A stretch of 64,000 nucleotides of DNA, taken from positions 62,827 through 126,826 of the forward strand of contig QXVZ01006765.1 of NCBI GenBank assembly GCA_008931825.1. The letters are read 5' to 3'. This DNA is from Phallusia fumigata. Lineage: Eukaryota; Chordata; Ascidiacea; Phlebobranchia; Ascidiidae. The position numbers and the translations under genes were made by a program. The notes below the pieces were generated by a model. It saw nothing but the letters and a program-made list of their open reading frames with translations. It had not been told where the DNA came from and made no database searches. Below, one piece after another: positions 1 through 12,500 of this stretch. Numbering within the stretch: position 1 is the stretch's first letter; the number at the start of each line of letters is the position of its first letter.

Positions 1-274
1 TGGTTTTATTGTAGCGCTAAAAACCAATACCAAACATTAACTTAGTAAAAAACAAGAGTTGCGTACTAATACCGGTGAAAAAGAACTTAATTTTTCCATG
101 ACGTCAAACTGTGTAGTGGTGATCAGACGACGTTATCTGTAACGTCATACAAACTCATTGATCTTCAAGTGATTTGGGTATAGTTTGTATTTAACTGCAC
201 AAACAGTGCAAAATTTTGTATAGGCTTGTCACAAGACAGCGTGTTCTAACCTTTTAATATGCTCGTGTACACAG
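1..274. other. Intronic sequence upstream of the first visible peroxidase exon
   Basis: No coding exon is visible here. The stretch ends in an acceptor (tgtacacag) in front of the first peroxidase exon. The N-terminal exons of that gene must lie left of the window. Confidence 0.6.
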
Positions 275-2102
275 CGACCCAGAGGAAATTGATCTTTTTC
301 CTGCTGGTATTGCGGAGACACCCAAAGAGGGAGCGGGGGTAGGACCAACGTTTGCTTGTCTGCTGGCATCGCAGTTCCGCGACTTAAGACGCGGAGATTC
401 TCATTGGTTTGAGAACGGTGGAGTTGAAAACAAGTTTACAAAAAGTAAGTGGCAGCGTTTTTCTCATCTGTTTGTTAAATGGTTGTTGCATTATAAGTCT
501 GAGTTGTGCTGCAACAGACCATACAATATTTAAAAGCGTCTTTCCTGGCAAATATACCGAGTAAACCACAAAACTATTTACCTAATTTCGTTGAACTTGG
601 TAATACCAACTTGCTTCTGCAAAGGATTTCAAAAGTTTTGCTGTTATAACTATGCAGATCAAATGAGAGCAATCAAAAAGGTTACCTTAGCCCACATTTT
701 GTGCAACATCTCTGATAGCATGGCTACAATACAACAACGGGTCATGGAACTCACATCCGAAACGAATCCCCGTGTTAACTGTAGCGAATTAGAGCCACTC
801 GATCTTACTCCGTGGCAGGGTGGAGCGCCATCTAGCGACGACATTGAAGGTACGTTTATGGAGTACGACACACGATGTAAAAGCTAACGATATAAGCTTT
901 ATTACTTGCGACAAGCTTAATGTGAATATGCAAGCATCGGTTTGTTGTGACGACATTTATTTGTTAATGAAAAAATCCTATTTCTACTACGCGTTAATTC
1001 TTTTTTACCACACATATTCGAAAAATGTGTTCTTCTTTGTGACATCTTTCGTGCATGTTTTCAATCCATTAAAAAAATTAACGACACCTTTAATGTATTC
1101 GCAGAGGAAACAGAACTAACTGCTTGGATTCCGATAGCTCACTACAACCGCAACGACCTTCCCCTCGAACCACTTGCTGAACTTCTGCGTATTGCAAGCA
1201 CGTATCGCCCCAAGGACGTGTGCGAAATGCCTTTGGGAACGGAAACACGAAAAGTAAACGGTCATTTCCAAGTGAGATTCCATTGCCCACTTGGCTCCAT
1301 CTCTGGGACAGATTTTCCACCAACAGACGCCCTCCACGGTAAATTTAATGGGCTTGCAAGACTTGGAAGCAAATTGTTTTGGGGCAACTGCGGTACTGTA
1401 GTCTCGTTAGTTTCGGTTTGAAATTTTGTTTTCGGACGTTTTAACCCCTTCCGGGGATATGATAACAAAACCTACAACAGCATGTTAAACTGTCTGCACA
1501 AAATGAATATACTAATCGTATACCCAAGTGGCATTTTACGCTGTTGAACCCACTTAACTGAAAAGGTGTACATATGCCCATGCGTTTCCTTTCGCAGTTT
1601 ACTGGACGGATTGGACGAACCAAGACAGACCGAAACGTCCTTTATACGACGACGATGAAACATTGCCTGGCAGCGGATCCTGTTTGAAACCAGTCGCCAT
1701 ACAAGCACAGACCACAGACGGGGCGAGTACAGTTTGAACATTAGGGCTTGGTGTGTGAATTCAAAGAGCCAAAGCGTAACAAGGAGCTCGCACGTTTGTT
1801 TAACTTACTGCGTTACGTCACTTTGCGTTTCACACTGCTTTTGATTTTACAAAATACTTGCTTAATGGCAGTTTGGTAACGCACTTGATCACAGAAACAA
1901 TATTCAAACATCATCTGTTTTTCAGATTCCGGCGCGAGAATCTGGTGACGTATTTGAGACACTAAGTGCCAACGCTGGGTTGCTGTGCAGGGGAATTCAT
2001 CAAGATTCGAAAAAATGCCATAATTACAGGGTCAGATATCTTTGTCCCAATGGTAGGTTAATAAAAATGTTTACCAAAGAGGCTTGTTTATATGTGCAAT
2101 AA
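275..2102 (+). CDS. Animal heme peroxidase (3' part) fused to WxxW domains
   Basis: The 5' part lies outside the window. Visible exons are 275-444, 658-849, 1105-1338, 1598-1731 and 1926-2102, and all phases agree. The first two exons give the end of an animal heme peroxidase domain: DPEEIDLFPAGIAE, VGPTFACLLASQFRDLRRGD and WFENGG, then QMRAIKKVTLAHILCNISD and LDLTPW. These match the region after the proximal histidine in the thyroid peroxidase/peroxidasin family. The next three exons encode cysteine-rich WxxW repeats of the mucin-2/CILP type. A short first repeat (ELTAWIPIAHYNRNDLP, FQVRFHCP) is followed by a canonical second one (YWTDWTNQDRP, CLKPVAIQAQTTDG, AGLLCRGIHQ, CHNYRVRYLCP). The protein is probably secreted or luminal. 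The junction at 1731 uses a weak donor (gtttga), chosen because it alone keeps frame. The end is uncertain: the last exon may read to the stop at 2100-2102 or splice at 2052 (gtaggt) to an exon I did not find. Confidence 0.82.
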
Positions 2103-5100
2103 CAATGGCAAAAACATACTCACATATTAATCTAGAAGATGTTTATTAAAAATTTACATGTTTGAATGTATTAAACAAGAATTTAATTCAATACTTACGG
2201 TTGTACTCGTAAGCCAAGTTTTAAAAAACAGTATTTGAGCTTTCTCTTGGTGTTCACAATCGTTTTTTCCTTTTCCAGAGTAACAGAACATTTCCTTGAC
2301 TCCATCATTTAATCAGAAAGCATCGATGGTGTGATGTGTTACATTATCTTAAATACAATGCGTTTTCACAAAACCGCTTTATCATTTATCCTGCATATGT
2401 GCACAAGTGTTAGCATTGGCACATACCAAAGTTACAGATAAAACAAAATGTAAAGCAAATCTTACCTTCTATGTCATGCGTTTGTGCAACATATTTAAAC
2501 AAACAAAGCTCCATAGACAGTTGCACACATCAAATAGGGATAGAGATGATGACAGGTGTTTCCACTCAGTTTCCAAAAATCAACTTTTTACACAAAATTG
2601 GAGCAGGTGTTGCTTGTTTGCAACAAACGGACAAAGTTGAAAACGAAAACTATTGAAGTTTAAGCATGTTAAACTCCCAAATCCACCTACCCGTTTGTTT
2701 TTTTCCATCCAAGAAAGTCTGTGGTTCCTTACCTTCTTTCCTCCTTCAAATTTGGGAACACATACAGTTCCCTTTAGAATTTCGATCTTAGCAAGTAGCA
2801 CTACCCTTTACATTTACATTTTTGCTGTTGCCAAAAGGCAACACAACAGAGGGAAGTAATGCACAGCAGTTAAGCACTTGTAAAATCCCGCAGGCAGGAA
2901 TCGCTCATGCGTGACTTACAATTGCGCCTTTTAAAGGTGCTTGTTCAACACAAATGAGTAACTCTAAAGGGTGATTGGGCATATTCGCCTTTTCCGTTTA
3001 TGGGGTATGGAATAATTTAATATCATGTGAGTTAATTTCACACCAACTTACTACTGGTGAATAGCAAATGCATCACACAGTTTATAAAGGCTGCTCAAAA
3101 GCACAGTCAATGCGTTTTCACAACCAATGCGTTCAAAGGCATGTGAGTACAATGGCAGTGCAAAAGTAAATATTTGTCCAAATCCTCTTAAATCCTGCCT
3201 GTTTTTGCAGTTTTGTTTTCATACCAGAACAGCAGTAACTCTTAGGTGGTTGTTTTCATTATTTAGAGGTTGAAAATAGGGATAGTAACCAAGCAAAACA
3301 CACCAAACGCTATAGTAAAACTTCAATATGACAATATTTTGGAATTCAAGTTTCGATGTTTTTGTTCCTTTCTGATACTATTTTTAACCGTGGTGAGTAG
3401 ACAGGAACGTTTTTTGGAAAAGCGCTTTCGTACGAAGATTTGTGAAAAAAGTACCAAAAAACAGAAAAAAAAACAGTTTAGGTGGAAAAAATTATGGCAC
3501 AGTAAAGTTGTTTTAGACATGTTCGTTTTTGAAATCCACTAATAAGCCCTATTCCATTGATTTCCGAAGCATGATACGTCTACCACGAAGGTTTTGTGAC
3601 ACACAAGCAACGATTGTTGGTTGCACTTTAACCACTACACTGCCTATTAATGCAAAAGATTGCAAAACATGTTCTTTGTGGTATCATAGCACTAATCACT
3701 CTAAAAACCTCGCAAAAAGTCATTTAGCCAGTGGGTAAGTTTTTGTTAAAAGTAAGTAGTAGCGATGATTCCATTAAGTATTTGAGGTTCCGGATTTTTT
3801 AGAAAGTATGTGGATAGTACGCGGACACTGTACGAACCGAAAAATGGTTCGTGAGTACATGAAGTTTGGGAACCTATATACTGACGAACGGTTTTTTTTT
3901 AATGTCGCTGCACGCCAGACCTGCAAGAGGCATTTCCGCGTTCCACAGAAGCCTATATGTGCCTGGTGCTAAACCATCTAAACCACGCAGGCAAGGCTAT
4001 ATGCTTTTCCAAGTTAAAGCACATACACCATTACCAACTTCTACAGTATCCCACCATAGGCTATTTGCAAGACCGTCTTATGACAACATAATTTGTGGTG
4101 ATAGTCAGGGGAGGGCATTCAGCCTACAAGTTGATTTAGTGATTTACCACATTTCGCTCTTGCAGAAAGATTAAATATTTGAGGAGGTGAAGTTATCCGT
4201 GTTGCTATGCGCACAGCACACATTGAGCACGGAGCACAATGTTATGTTACTGGTTATGGCATTTGGCTTACCGAGAGTTTGCAATAGCAGTCGTAAAAAG
4301 AGAAGAATGGATTTACGGCCCAGCTGTCAAGTTTGTTTCTCAGCTAAGACATTATGTCGAAAATGTATGTGAATGCCAATCAGGAGGTTATCGTGCACGA
4401 CGTTGGACAGAAAAGGATGTTTTCAGTTAAATATCTTGTTTGGCAAAAATTTGCTGTAGTTTGAGTACTATTTGTTACAATTGACTGCACAAAATAAATT
4501 TATCCCTAACGTGATATTTGTGCACGAAACAAAGCGTTTCTGGTGTGGACCAACAGTCACGAAAAGGTTTGAATGTTGTGAGGAATTGAGTTTCAACAGT
4601 CAATCAAATGAACTTCCAAGCTATTGCGAATTTTCTGGTGATAACTGATAGCCCATGTTATATCTTGCGAAACAGGCAGGGCCAAGTTAAAAAACTTTCA
4701 ATATCTCTTCAATGTCAAAAGGTGAGCAAACATTCGTGAAAGTTCGTGTTTGCATAGAAAACGTGATTCAGTTTTATAAATGTTGAATTGTTGATAGACA
4801 GTTCCCAGAACTGTAAACCACAGAATCGTATAACAACCCTGTTTAAATAGACGCGAAGTGCTGTTATTTGGGGCAAGAAGAAAACTGCAGGCAATCCTAA
4901 AATTTTGGTGTAGATTTGCTGAAGAGAACCCAATGGAGACGACTCGTTCACTTTGCTGCACGCAGAAACTTGAATCACATAGTTTGTATTAACTGTCGTT
5001 AAGTTCAAGTTCAATAGGTGTATGATTTCACCGAAGCTATATGATTAATTCAACTGGGAAGTTTAAAAAACAAATTATGATAACAAGTGACGAAAAATGT

Positions 5101-6467
5101 TAGTTTTTTTCGCCTTGCAGTAAATAGAGCCTATTTTCTTGCTGACTGTATTTTAGTCTACAAGACCGACAATAAACTTCAATCGCCGTATATTGTGAAG
5201 CGTTTATTAGGGCGATTTTGGTTTTAGCTGAATGAGTTGGCCACACAAGATAACGTTCAAGCGGGTTTACCTGTGCCGTCGTATTAAAGGGCAACGCGTG
5301 ACATGAGGGCTCGTAATTAGCAAATTTCGATGTAAATTCTTTCAAGTCATCGATTCTTAATGCAGGGGCGTTGCGGCGATAAACAGCTCAGAGACCACCT
5401 ATTGTGAACCAGTGTAAAGCTGTTCTGCAACGACCGCTGTTGGCCATTACGTATGTCCGAACTAATAAAGCGACTTCATCAGTTCAAAGGTCCTACAAAC
5501 AAGACCCAATTTTTGCACAATGAATGACCAAGCTTGGAAAGATTAGATGTGTTTGCCAGCGATTGAGTGTTTGCCCAGAAGTCGTTGACGCAGAGCTTAG
5601 TCACGGCCGACACCGTTAGTCATATAGTGCAGGGATTTTGTAGAAAAGGTGTTTTTCTGAAAAACTACACAGGTTCAACTTTGTGTGTTACGTGACCGAT
5701 GAAATGAATCAGAACTAGATTATTGTAGGACGATTTGTGTAAAAGAGCAAAAAGCTATAAAAACGGACCAGGATTGTTGTTTATGAGTAGTTGAAAAGGT
5801 TACAGAGAGCTTAAAATTTTTGTACTGCGAAGTGTGTACTTTTGTGAAGGTGCAAATGAAAATGCAATTGAGGTCTATGTTTGGTTTGTATTAAAGTTTT
5901 GGAGTCTGCAAAGTGTTGTGGATTTGAACAAGAGCTCAAAAAGCAAACGAAATAGCAAATAGCAAATAGAGCTTACGCAGTTGTAAGTGCTTTTTACCAC
6001 ATGTGCGTTTTTTACGAGTGTTTGAGCGAGCATTGTGTCGTCAACTGTGGCATAGGCAGGCGTTAAAAGTTTGCGTGTGACACGTTTGTAAACCCCCCTT
6101 GCCTTAACTTGCATGTTGTACGTTGCTTTACCCAACATGACCTGGTTACATGACCGTACGGTTTGGCAGTGACATAATTTTTGACTTAACTTTACATCTA
6201 GGAATGTTTGTCTAGCTTCAAAGGTATGTATTAGAAGAAAGGGTGCATAAACAAAAAAATATTGGTAATAAAGCACAGATTCTATAAAAGCTTTTGTTTT
6301 CAAAATAAAATTAGCAAACGTCTTTTGAGGCTACATCGTTCGAGTATTCTCGTTAACTTTGCCTACGAGCTTAACACTGAGTCTAACGTACAGGTTTTTT
6401 CTAAATAAGTTTAAGGTCTGCAGTGAAAAAAATAATTTAAAACTGCTGAGGTACTGAGAGACGTATA
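2103..6467. other. Intergenic region, no supported gene
   Basis: Several open frames occur (for example 3529-3738 plus and 5875-6303 minus), but none resembles a known family or joins to exons in phase. A 19-bp match to the fold-back repeat at 57.1 kb lies at 3911-3929. Low-complexity A/T runs surround 3450-3490. I see nothing else. Confidence 0.5.
3911..3929 (+). repeat. Fragment related to the 57.1-kb fold-back repeat
   Basis: The segment cacgccagacctgcaagag matches catgccaggcctgcaagag near 57111 at 17 of 19 positions. The flanks diverge quickly. It may be an eroded terminus of the same repeat family or chance similarity. Confidence 0.35.
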
Positions 6468-6581
6468 ATGGTGGACACGGAAAAAAGCACATCGTTTAGC
6501 ACAAACATCGCGGATACGGATGGAATTGTGATAAATGTAAAGAACCTGGATGGCGGACTAGACAATCTTGCCTTTAAAAAG
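6468..6581 (+). CDS. Candidate alternative first exon of the SLC28 transporter
   Basis: It opens with ATG, reads MVDTEKSTSF and later NLDGGLDNLAFKK, and ends in phase 0 at a good donor (AAAAAG|gtgggt). Phase 0 is what the shared second exon at 10537 requires. The NLAF motif near its end recalls the short N-terminal motif of vertebrate CNT proteins (NVGFQNE in CNT3). Used this way the protein would be 685 residues. No transcript evidence is available, so it could instead belong to an unrelated transcript. Confidence 0.5.
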
Positions 6582-7963
6582 GTGGGTTTTGAAACTTCTT
6601 TTAATGTGTTGCTAAGCGATATTAAATTCTGGTGTTTTAAAAATTTTTTAAGACGGTTCGCTAGCTCTGTAACAAGCGTAATGCAGATACAAATATGGTC
6701 AACTAGAAATTGACGAGCAGAAAGCAAGAGTTGGGTGGAATTGTCATTATTCTGAGTGACATTATTCTATCTGCGTTGATGCACACGTTACGGTATCGTA
6801 GTTCCGAAAATCAATTACTCTTACAGCACCTGCTTCTATACATACAGACATGCGCGTACAAGCAACTTCATGAAAGCTAACCACACGAATTCCAAACTTA
6901 ATCTGTTACAGCAGACTACCGTGGGCGCACGACCGCAAACATGCAATAAAGCGGTTTTACAACTCGGCATAAGAAGAAACTCAGTGGCAGTTTTTCGGCT
7001 ACAGTATATTTACGCTGTTTTGTACGTCATGGGTCATGGCTGGTGAAGCATGTAGAGACGCACTTGATGACTCACTTAATAACGTCATCATTTTTCTGGA
7101 AAGCAACACCTCAAATTCAGTTTGTTTTGGACAACTTACGTGGTCATGACAATATTTGTTCAGAAATTGATGGTAATCGTTGGTTTAAATTAGGAGATAA
7201 AATCGTGTTGTGTTAAACGGAGGCAGTGTCTTTTGAGTTGTGGTATATGATATGACAAACATTTCAAGAACTACTGAGCACTTCCTGTCCATAGTCATAA
7301 AATTCTTGTATTTTAAACAACAAAACAGCCCCAACAAAAGAAGCTCTCAAGAGGATGCTTCATTTCAGTCCCTACCTCCGTGTTTACTTTTCTCATACAG
7401 GCCTTTCGATGTAATAAGCCAAAAGGTAAGCGGTTGCGATTTTAATTTCTGGATGTTTTCATCCTCACACACAACCGATTCCGGAAAACAATACGTCCCC
7501 CAAACCCCTGTGTCATAAGAACACCCGGTTTCATCGAAAGTTTTAGCACTAAAGTATTTGACACAACACAATCCTGTTTAGCCAGAATTATCGAGGATTT
7601 AACAATCGTTTTCCTCTCCGGTGCGATTTACTTCGTTTGTGTATGTTCCTAAAGCTCACAATGTTTGTTTGTCATTCGGAAACCCCTTACGTAAACATAC
7701 TTTCGTAAACAGACACATCCTTCCCGCAAATAATTGATTTTTAGAACTTTTAAAACAAATTACCGGATAGGTTGCCGTCTCATGGGCGGTATGGGAAAAC
7801 AAAAAGGAAGGTAACTGCTTTGTCGGTGTGTATTCAAAGAGCGCAATCAAACTGGACCGGTCGTTTTTTAAAAAAAAGCTGTTGACATAAACGCACTACA
7901 CTGTATGAAGACTGCCTAAAGGGATTTAATTGCTGTCAGTAGACCAAATCAGGTGGGAGATCA
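6582..7963. other. No supported gene between candidate first exons
   Basis: There are open frames but no recognisable protein. A possible small exon ending at 7424 (CAAAAG|gtaagc) was seen, but its start and phase could not be supported. Confidence 0.4.
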
Positions 7964-8008
7964 ATGGATAGTGAAAAAACTTCGGATAAAAATTCTAACA
8001 TTCTAAAG
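7964..8008 (+). CDS. Second candidate alternative first exon of the SLC28 transporter
   Basis: An ATG opens a 15-codon frame, MDSEKTSDKNSNILK, ending in phase 0 at CTAAAG|gtaaat. It is again compatible with the exon at 10537. Like the other first exons it encodes a polar N-terminus suited to the cytosolic tail of a CNT. The predicted isoform has 662 residues. The exon is very short, so the call rests on ATG, phase and donor only. Confidence 0.4.
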
Positions 8009-9569
8009 GTAAATTTGTCTCATTTTTTGTGTTAAAGGAAAGCAGTAAAGCAACGCCAAAAATAGTAGGGACATGAACGCTGCGATACTGCCCATACAAT
8101 TGCGTTGACATGAATGCGATGCTTGAATGCACAAGCATGGCAGAAAATTTCACCGAAAATATAGGGACAAAGATATGTAATTACATCACCTTATAGGTTG
8201 CACATGACAGACATTATGTTGACTAAAATCGAAGCTGTCTCTTCGTTTGTTTCTATAGGCTACTTTTAATAGAATAGCACAAGTATGCAAACAAAGAAAT
8301 ATTACTGACAAATTTCGTACATGGTGGCTAAAAAGAATATATATTTTAATTGGTTCTAAATAAAACGCATTTTACTGCATGAGAAAATAGAAGTTTTACC
8401 AAGTCTAGTCCTGTACTCCAACAAAGCTAGCATGGGACTATGGGTATGGGATTTTATATTACTTCTGGCACACAACACAAAAATCATAGCTTTGTTACAT
8501 ATTAATAACGGTAACTAATTTTTTTATTTTACATCAAAAAGTCAAACTCTTGCGTGACAAATAAATTACACAACTACCCACAGTGCAAACATCTTTAAAC
8601 AGTACGGTTTGGAGAAGCATTGGAACAAACTAAACAATTATAAGATACTAAGGTTTTGCGCACGGCTCGTAGCAACGGCTGGGCGCCATTCATGTTTCCT
8701 CGATTCGTAGTAAATTCCCGGCCGTTTCTCCTTTTAATTTCAACGCCTCCGATTGGCTAACAATCCCCCAAAACGCCCACTTTTAAAGTCACATTGTCAG
8801 TGCTTGTGCTGCCAATACCATCTAAACGCCAAATGTACAACATTATCACATAAGTCTGCATAATAACCATATTTGAAGATAATATGTAGCAAAACGATTA
8901 AAATTTTGCTTCATAATGATATGAATTTGAGCAATTTCGGTTTTGTTTTAACCATGCGTCATGCACCGGTACACGTGGTGCGAGTGTGACGTAACAGTCC
9001 GCGTTTTATCAAATTTTGGTGGGACCACGAATTCCCGCGTACTGGTAAAATTCGTATTATCAAATGGCGGGAGTTACACAAAAAGTGGGCAGTGCCCTGT
9101 TGTTTTGTGTTTCGAGCATTTACTTATCGTAGTAACGGCGTTGTACAGGCACGCAAGGCTTTTAGCTGAAGTTTTTCCTCATATTTTTGTTGAGCCAGTC
9201 TTAACCGGAGCATTGAGATCAATGACTACTAAACAAAAAAACAGCCAATAAGTTATTCCGGTTATGATAGGGTAAATTATGTAGTTTGTGCATAAGTAAA
9301 TTAATGTAATTTTCAGGCAGCCCAAGCCATTTGTGTCTAATATATCTGGTTAAAGTCAGAGAACTCATAATATATCCTGACATTTTTTCAGACAATCATA
9401 GCCATTTTACCTAAATTTACCTGTTTAGTCTAGCCACCTTGTACACAAAATTTTGGTGTCTGATACAAATTGTCTGTTAAATTGTGCTGCTCAACTGTTA
9501 CCATTCGATGCCTTGCTTCTAACAAACGACACTGCTATATTCACTGCCACTTGACCTAAAACATTGAAA
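8009..9569. other. Non-coding stretch upstream of the main SLC28 first exon
   Basis: No coding exon is supported. A GC-richer segment around 8650-8800 contains an inverted CCAAT box (gattggctaac) and could be promoter-proximal. That is only suggestive, because no TATA element or transcript start can be assigned. Confidence 0.35.
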
Positions 9570-12500
9570 ATGTCTGAAAACCATGGCTTTCATGAAGCTG
9601 GAAAAATTATCAGACACAAACGACATGTAAACTGCAGTATAGACTTCTGTGCACATGAAATACCTCATACAGTGGATGACATATGTGGCAAAGAAACCAC
9701 ACTTAATGATTCAGAAGTTCCATTGCTGGATGGTTATTCTCAACGTGCCAATGCAAACAATTCTGCTGTAGTGGATATTGACAGCAATTCTTCGGGGTTC
9801 TCTTCATATTTGACAAATACGGTGTGGAAAAAATATGCATTTTAATTTTGCACGAATTAAGGTTTTGCAGCTGTTCAAACAGTTTTCTACATGTTGAAAT
9901 TTCATTTTATTTGTCGGCAGAAGTTTATACAAGAACAAAATAACATAAACTTTAAATTACTGACTGCTACTTAATTTTTTAACCTCTTTTGCTGTAGTAA
10001 CCTGGTTCTGTTAAAAAATTGAAAACCACTTTTGCTACACTAAACAAACCATTGCACTAAAGCTGCAATAACTCAACCATGAAAACCTTGTCCCAGATAG
10101 AGATCATTCATTCTAAAATAAGCTTTTTATTCAAAACAAAAAGCAAAAAAATAACATACTTTCTGACAAAAAATACTTTCCAACATATAAATTTATTTAT
10201 AATATAAGATCGATAAACTGGATTAAAAATCAATAAGCTGGAAGCAAACTCACTTGCAAAACATAAACTGCACGGGTCGTTTTCTTTGCCAGTATATCTA
10301 TTGGCACTTATGGGCTCTTGAGCTTCTACCACTTGAACAAATGCACACAAAGCCACGCCTTCAAAGTTATCGTAATGAAGTGTTACATGCATTCATGTAG
10401 GCACTGTTTAAAATTCAATCCAGAAGGATGCCTCGAAACCATGTTAATTATGAAAGGGTATGAACTCTAGCTGAAAAATGTATGGTGTGAAAAACATAAT
10501 GTGATTTAAGTAACATTTTATGCTTGCATGTTTTAGTCTGATGAGAATGGAGTGGATTCGAGCCAAAAAAAGTTGGTGTCAACGCCGGACGATTCTGAAA
10601 ATGACCTGTTAAAGCATGCAAAACTTGATATTGAAGATGGAGAGGATGATCTTAACTACGAAACCACATCTTTTTTGAGGTGCAAGCATTTTTATTTATT
10701 AAGTCAAACTGGTCCAACAAATCTGCCCCTTAACAAGCCTAGATAGTGAAAATGTTTAATTCTTAACAACAGGACAAAACAACAGTATCTGATGAATTAC
10801 TCACGGTGGTGTTTACTCATGGCTATTTACATTTTGTTGTTTTATACTTAGATTCATTACTGTACCCATACATCTGGTCACCCAATTTTTCATTGACCAC
10901 CAAAGTATTTTGTTGAAGATTTTCGGTGTCCTCTTTTTCCTTGGTAAGTTCTTGAAAAAATTCTGAATTTGATTCATTTTGTATGTACATAACACATTTT
11001 GATTGTTTTCCAAAGGTATAACAGCATACACGGTTGTGGCTTGTGTATGGAATTTAAGCAGAGCAATGCCTTTGCTTGTTATATGGTGCGTGGTGGTCGG
11101 ATATAACATCTATGCATTTTTCCGAGATCACTTTGGAGATGAAGTAACCAAGGCCCTCTATCCAACGTACAAACTAATTGATCGAAACATGTTTTGGATT
11201 AAGTGGTAAGTGAAGTTTGGTTTTCTGGTAATGTTATTTATAAACTAAAAAGTAAAAGCAATTTTTGACTTCCTGTTCCCAAACTCTGCATTTTGGTTAC
11301 CAAATTTTTGGCTAAATTTAGTTTTCTACATTTTCATTGGGTTTATCACATGCAGCAAAAATCTTAAAAAGCTTGAAACTCCCAAAATATTAACCTAAAT
11401 TAAAAAAATTTTTGTTGAAATTTTTGTTGTTGACGATTTTGAGGTGTTTATGAATTTGGAGCTGCATTACAGATGTGTTACAAAATTAAAGGAGAGGACA
11501 GCTATCTGCAGTTTTAATTACCTGCTTAGAGTGTCGTTACAATGTCATAACATCCTTGTTGTTTTAGGGTCTTCATTGCTATTGTAGTGGCAGGTTTGGC
11601 TGTGTGGATTGCTTTGGATACATCTAAGCGACCAGAGCAACTGGTTTCTGGCGGTGGCTACCTGGTTTTTCTTTTCTGCTTATTTATCACATCAAAATAT
11701 CCAGACAGGGTTGGTACATGTATTTGTTTTAGCCTATTTTTATTTCGTACAAGTAAAACAATGTAAAAGTTTATATGGCACACATTTTTCTCCCTTTTGT
11801 AAACATGTGTAATGTTCAGCAGCAAATATTGTGAAAGTTGACTGCTACTTACGAAATTTTTTGGACTTAACAGAGGCAAAAATGGAGTAAATAATTTGTG
11901 CTTTTTTTACAAAATTGTCAATCCACTGTATAGAAAATTGTATACACATAAAAATATATATATATACATATATATTTTTATATATACATATACATACATA
12001 TGCATTAATTTGGTATTTATATGTACCAAAACTTTTTTGTTTAGCTGGTAAAAACTGATGTGATACTATTTTTTACATTTTCAGGTTATATGGAGACCTG
12101 TGCTGTGGGGCTACTTTATTCAAGTATGCTTCGGAATGTTTATTCTTAGAACCCAGGCTGGATTCGAAGCTTTCAACTGGGTTGGCAATCTGGCACAGAC
12201 CTTCATTAACTATGTGGATGCTGGTGCAGAATTTGTGTTTGGTGAAACCTTTCAGGATCATTACTTTGCTTTTAAGGTAGGAAGTTGAAGTATGGACGTC
12301 CGGGCAGTTTCTTGCTCTTTTACCGGCAACATAGTTTGTTGTCTGTGGTAAAAAAAAGCTACATGGCACTTTTTTTCTACAAAAAACAAGGGTTTGCAGC
12401 CTCAAAACAGGTTTTTAATGAGTTGTGTGCTGTCAATTGCTTAATGAGAGTATAGTTCAAGCGAGTTTAGAATTCTTGCCTCAAAAAACTGCACAAGAAT

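Noticed and set aside
3529-4174. Open frames on the plus strand that might extend the peroxidase gene
   Set aside because: One ends at a donor-like gtaag, but no acceptor or phase joins it to the exon at 1926, and the sequence shows no WxxW or other known motif.
5875-6303. 142-codon minus-strand open frame
   Set aside because: No family resemblance, no splice partners and hydrophobic low-complexity composition; most likely chance.
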